6,645 bases of DNA from an uncultured Collinsella sp. (GTDB lineage Bacteria; Actinomycetota; Coriobacteriia; Coriobacteriales; Coriobacteriaceae): the NCBI GenBank assembly GCA_900554985.1, contig USJQ01000060.1, forward strand, positions 1 through 6,645, written 5' to 3'. How positions within the stretch are numbered: position 1 is the first letter of the stretch; each line of letters begins with the position of its first letter. The translations under genes and the position numbers were made by a program. The notes below the pieces were generated by a model. It saw nothing but the letters and a program-made list of their open reading frames with translations, was not told the origin of the DNA and did no database searches. Of the stretch, positions 5,213-6,645 are shown piece by piece.

Positions 5213-6556
5213 TTAACGGAGCAGCCCCGCTACTTCGCCGGCTAGGGTGATGGTACCGGCTGCTACGAAAGGCTCGCCCGCGGCATCGAAAGCCGCGAGG
5301 GCCTCGGGTACGCTCGGATACACGCCCGCAAGCTTGTCGGCATCCACCAGGGCGGCAAGCTCCTGCGCGGGCAAGGCGCGATCGGAATCGGTCTGCGTCA
5401 CGACCACGCGTGGGAAGGCCGGGATCAGCACGTCGACGATGCCCGCCACGTCCTTATCGGCCAGCGCGGCGCACAGCAACGTGGGGCGGTTCTCCACGCA
5501 CGGATCGATCTCGTCCAGCGCGCTCACAAAGTTCTCGCAGCTCTGAGGGTTATGGCAGGCATCGATCAGCTTGAGCGGATCGGTTCCCAGCACATCAAAG
5601 CGACCCGGCGTGGGACAGCCCATAAGCGAGGCATCCAGCGCATCGTGATCGAGCTCACGACCCAGATACCCCTCGCAAAGCATAATCGCGCACGCGGCAT
5701 TCTGCGGCTGATAGGCCGGCTTGACCATGCTCGACGCATAGATCGCACGCGGCGTGGTGCAACTAAACTCAACCGTATCGCCCACATGCGCCGGCACCTT
5801 AGTCGTGGCGTGGCTCACCACGAGCGGCACGATGCCGCACGCGCGGCAACGGGCATCCATCACGCGCTGAACGCTCGCCTCGTGCGTGCCCTCGCCCAAA
5901 ACAACCAAGCGCCCGGGTTTGATAACCGCAGCCTTCTCACCCGCGATGGCCTCGAGCGTATCGCCCAAAATACGTGTGTGATCGAGCCCAATACCCGTAA
6001 TGGCAACGGCAACGGGATCGGTCGCACTCGTGGCGTCCCAACGACCACCCATGCCAACCTCGAGCACGGCAACATCCACCGCGGCCTCGGCAAACACTAC
6101 AAGCGCGGCAGCCGTCAGCAGGTCAAACGGCGTGATGGTATAGGCACGCTCACCCGCCTCCACACGGCGCGCATTCACGCGATGTCCCGCCTCAACAGCG
6201 GCAGAAACACCACGGGCAAACGCCTCGTCGCTCACGACGCGCCCATCGACCTCCATACGCTCGGGATAGCGCACCAGCTGCGGCGACGTATACAGCGCGG
6301 TCTTGAGTCCCTCACCACGAAGAATGGCGGCCGAAAAACGCGTAGTCGAAGTCTTGCCATTGGTACCGGCGACCTGAATGCAATCAAAATACTCATCCGG
6401 ACGTCCCAGCTCATCGAGCATATCGACAACCGTCTCAAGCAGAGGTCCAGCATCCCCAGAAATCCGCCCCGTATCAGCAGCCAGCCCAACAGCCTCATCA
6501 AACGAAAGCAACTCAAACGAGAAAGGAACGACATACGACCCAGAACGCTTAGCCAT
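5213..6556 (-). CDS. folC: Folylpolyglutamate synthase / dihydrofolate synthase
   Basis: A 447-aa cytosolic Mur-ligase-family enzyme that adds glutamate to (dihydro)folates using ATP, making polyglutamylated cofactors that are retained in the cell. Motifs, numbered from the start chosen here: P-loop AGTNGKTS at 63-70 with Lys68; YTSPQLVRYPERM at 89-101; EVGMGGRWDAT at 166-176; GLDHTRILG from 190 with His193; AGEKAAVIKPG with Lys208, the usual carbamylated lysine; PQN at 284-286; PGRFDV at 317-322; and DACHNP at 332-337. The length is normal for the family. I chose ATG 6556 because GAGGGG lies 10 nt upstream (6572-6567). An in-frame ATG at 6577 would add 7 residues, but it lies right after a terminator-like T-run and has no SD. 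Whether it also has dihydrofolate synthase activity cannot be told from the sequence. Confidence 0.93.
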   Translation of the reverse strand: MAKRSGSYVVPFSFELLSFDEAVGLAADTGRISGDAGPLLETVVDMLDELGRPDEYFDCIQVAGTNGKTSTTRFSAAILRGEGLKTALYTSPQLVRYPERMEVDGRVVSDEAFARGVSAAVEAGHRVNARRVEAGERAYTITPFDLLTAAALVVFAEAAVDVAVLEVGMGGRWDATSATDPVAVAITGIGLDHTRILGDTLEAIAGEKAAVIKPGRLVVLGEGTHEASVQRVMDARCRACGIVPLVVSHATTKVPAHVGDTVEFSCTTPRAIYASSMVKPAYQPQNAACAIMLCEGYLGRELDHDALDASLMGCPTPGRFDVLGTDPLKLIDACHNPQSCENFVSALDEIDPCVENRPTLLCAALADKDVAGIVDVLIPAFPRVVVTQTDSDRALPAQELAALVDADKLAGVYPSVPEALAAFDAAGEPFVAAGTITLAGEVAGLLR

Positions 6557-6566
6557 AACCCAAAGT

Positions 6567-6572
6567 CCCCTC
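6567..6572 (-). promoter_or_regulatory. Ribosome binding site deciding the folC start
   Basis: GAGGGG on the minus strand is 10 nt before the ATG at 6556. It lies downstream of the alternative ATG at 6577, so it can serve only the shorter reading frame. Confidence 0.5.
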
Positions 6573-6577
6573 AACAT

Positions 6578-6609
6578 AAAAAGAGGCCCGAATCAACAAC
6601 GAGCCCCTC
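6578..6609 (-). terminator. Probable intrinsic terminator before folC
   Basis: On the minus strand GAGG, a two-base GG bulge and CTC pair with GGG and CCTC across an 11-nt loop, followed directly by TTTTT at 6582-6578. This looks like a factor-independent terminator for a minus-strand gene lying beyond 6645, or an attenuator in the folC leader. Of the minus-strand frames from the window edge, two stop near 6622 and 6614 and a third runs into the folC start; none is long enough to identify. If it is a real terminator, folC needs its own promoter or read-through. Confidence 0.5.
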
Positions 6610-6645
6610 CCATTCAAAATATCAGCCAAACACCGCTTTGCAGCG

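Overview
The window (6645 bp, GC-rich coding DNA) looks like a chromosomal segment of an anaerobic high-GC Gram-positive bacterium. A Coriobacteriia or Collinsella-like host is my best guess, from the gene families, the codon use and the repeat-rich spacers; this is inference, not a search result. It holds five protein-coding genes and two unusually structured intergenic spacers. I see no rRNA, tRNA or CRISPR array.

Region 1 (1-3380, + strand): a tight three-gene operon. It encodes a GlpA/LhgO-like FAD oxidoreductase with a C-terminal BFD-type [2Fe-2S] domain, a second FAD/NAD-binding pyridine nucleotide-disulfide oxidoreductase-like protein, and a small cysteine-rich DUF1667 protein. The gaps are 1 and 3 bp, and each downstream gene has its Shine-Dalgarno (SD) inside the end of the gene before it. 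The same trio is a known conserved cassette, usually linked to glycerol-3-phosphate (or another 2-hydroxyacid-like substrate) oxidation. The likely arrangement is substrate oxidation on the first flavoprotein, electron passage through Fe-S/cysteine sites, and delivery to NAD on the second. A perfect 15-bp palindrome just upstream of the first gene is a candidate operator.

Region 2 (3381-3773): a 393-bp non-coding spacer full of repeats. Region 3 (3774-4862, + strand): an M24 metallopeptidase (Xaa-Pro dipeptidase/aminopeptidase type). Region 4 (4863-5212): a 350-bp spacer between convergent genes, again almost entirely inverted repeats. Region 5 (5213-6556, - strand): folC, folylpolyglutamate/dihydrofolate synthase. 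A probable terminator of an unseen upstream minus-strand gene lies just before its start.

The most interesting feature is non-coding. Two exactly 160-bp elements (3474-3633 and 4910-5069), one in each spacer, are colinear without a net gap. They share a conserved core but have almost unrelated 29-bp terminal arms. In each copy the two arms are still nearly perfectly complementary (28/29 and 27/29). Shared core plus divergent but self-complementary arms suggests a structured RNA or DNA hairpin element whose long stem is kept by pairing rather than by sequence. A second, smaller family repeats the principle: TTTGGGACGGGGCT sits in the loop of 8-bp stems of differing sequence in three of four copies. 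Two further hairpins (4868-4894 and 5132-5198) complete the set.
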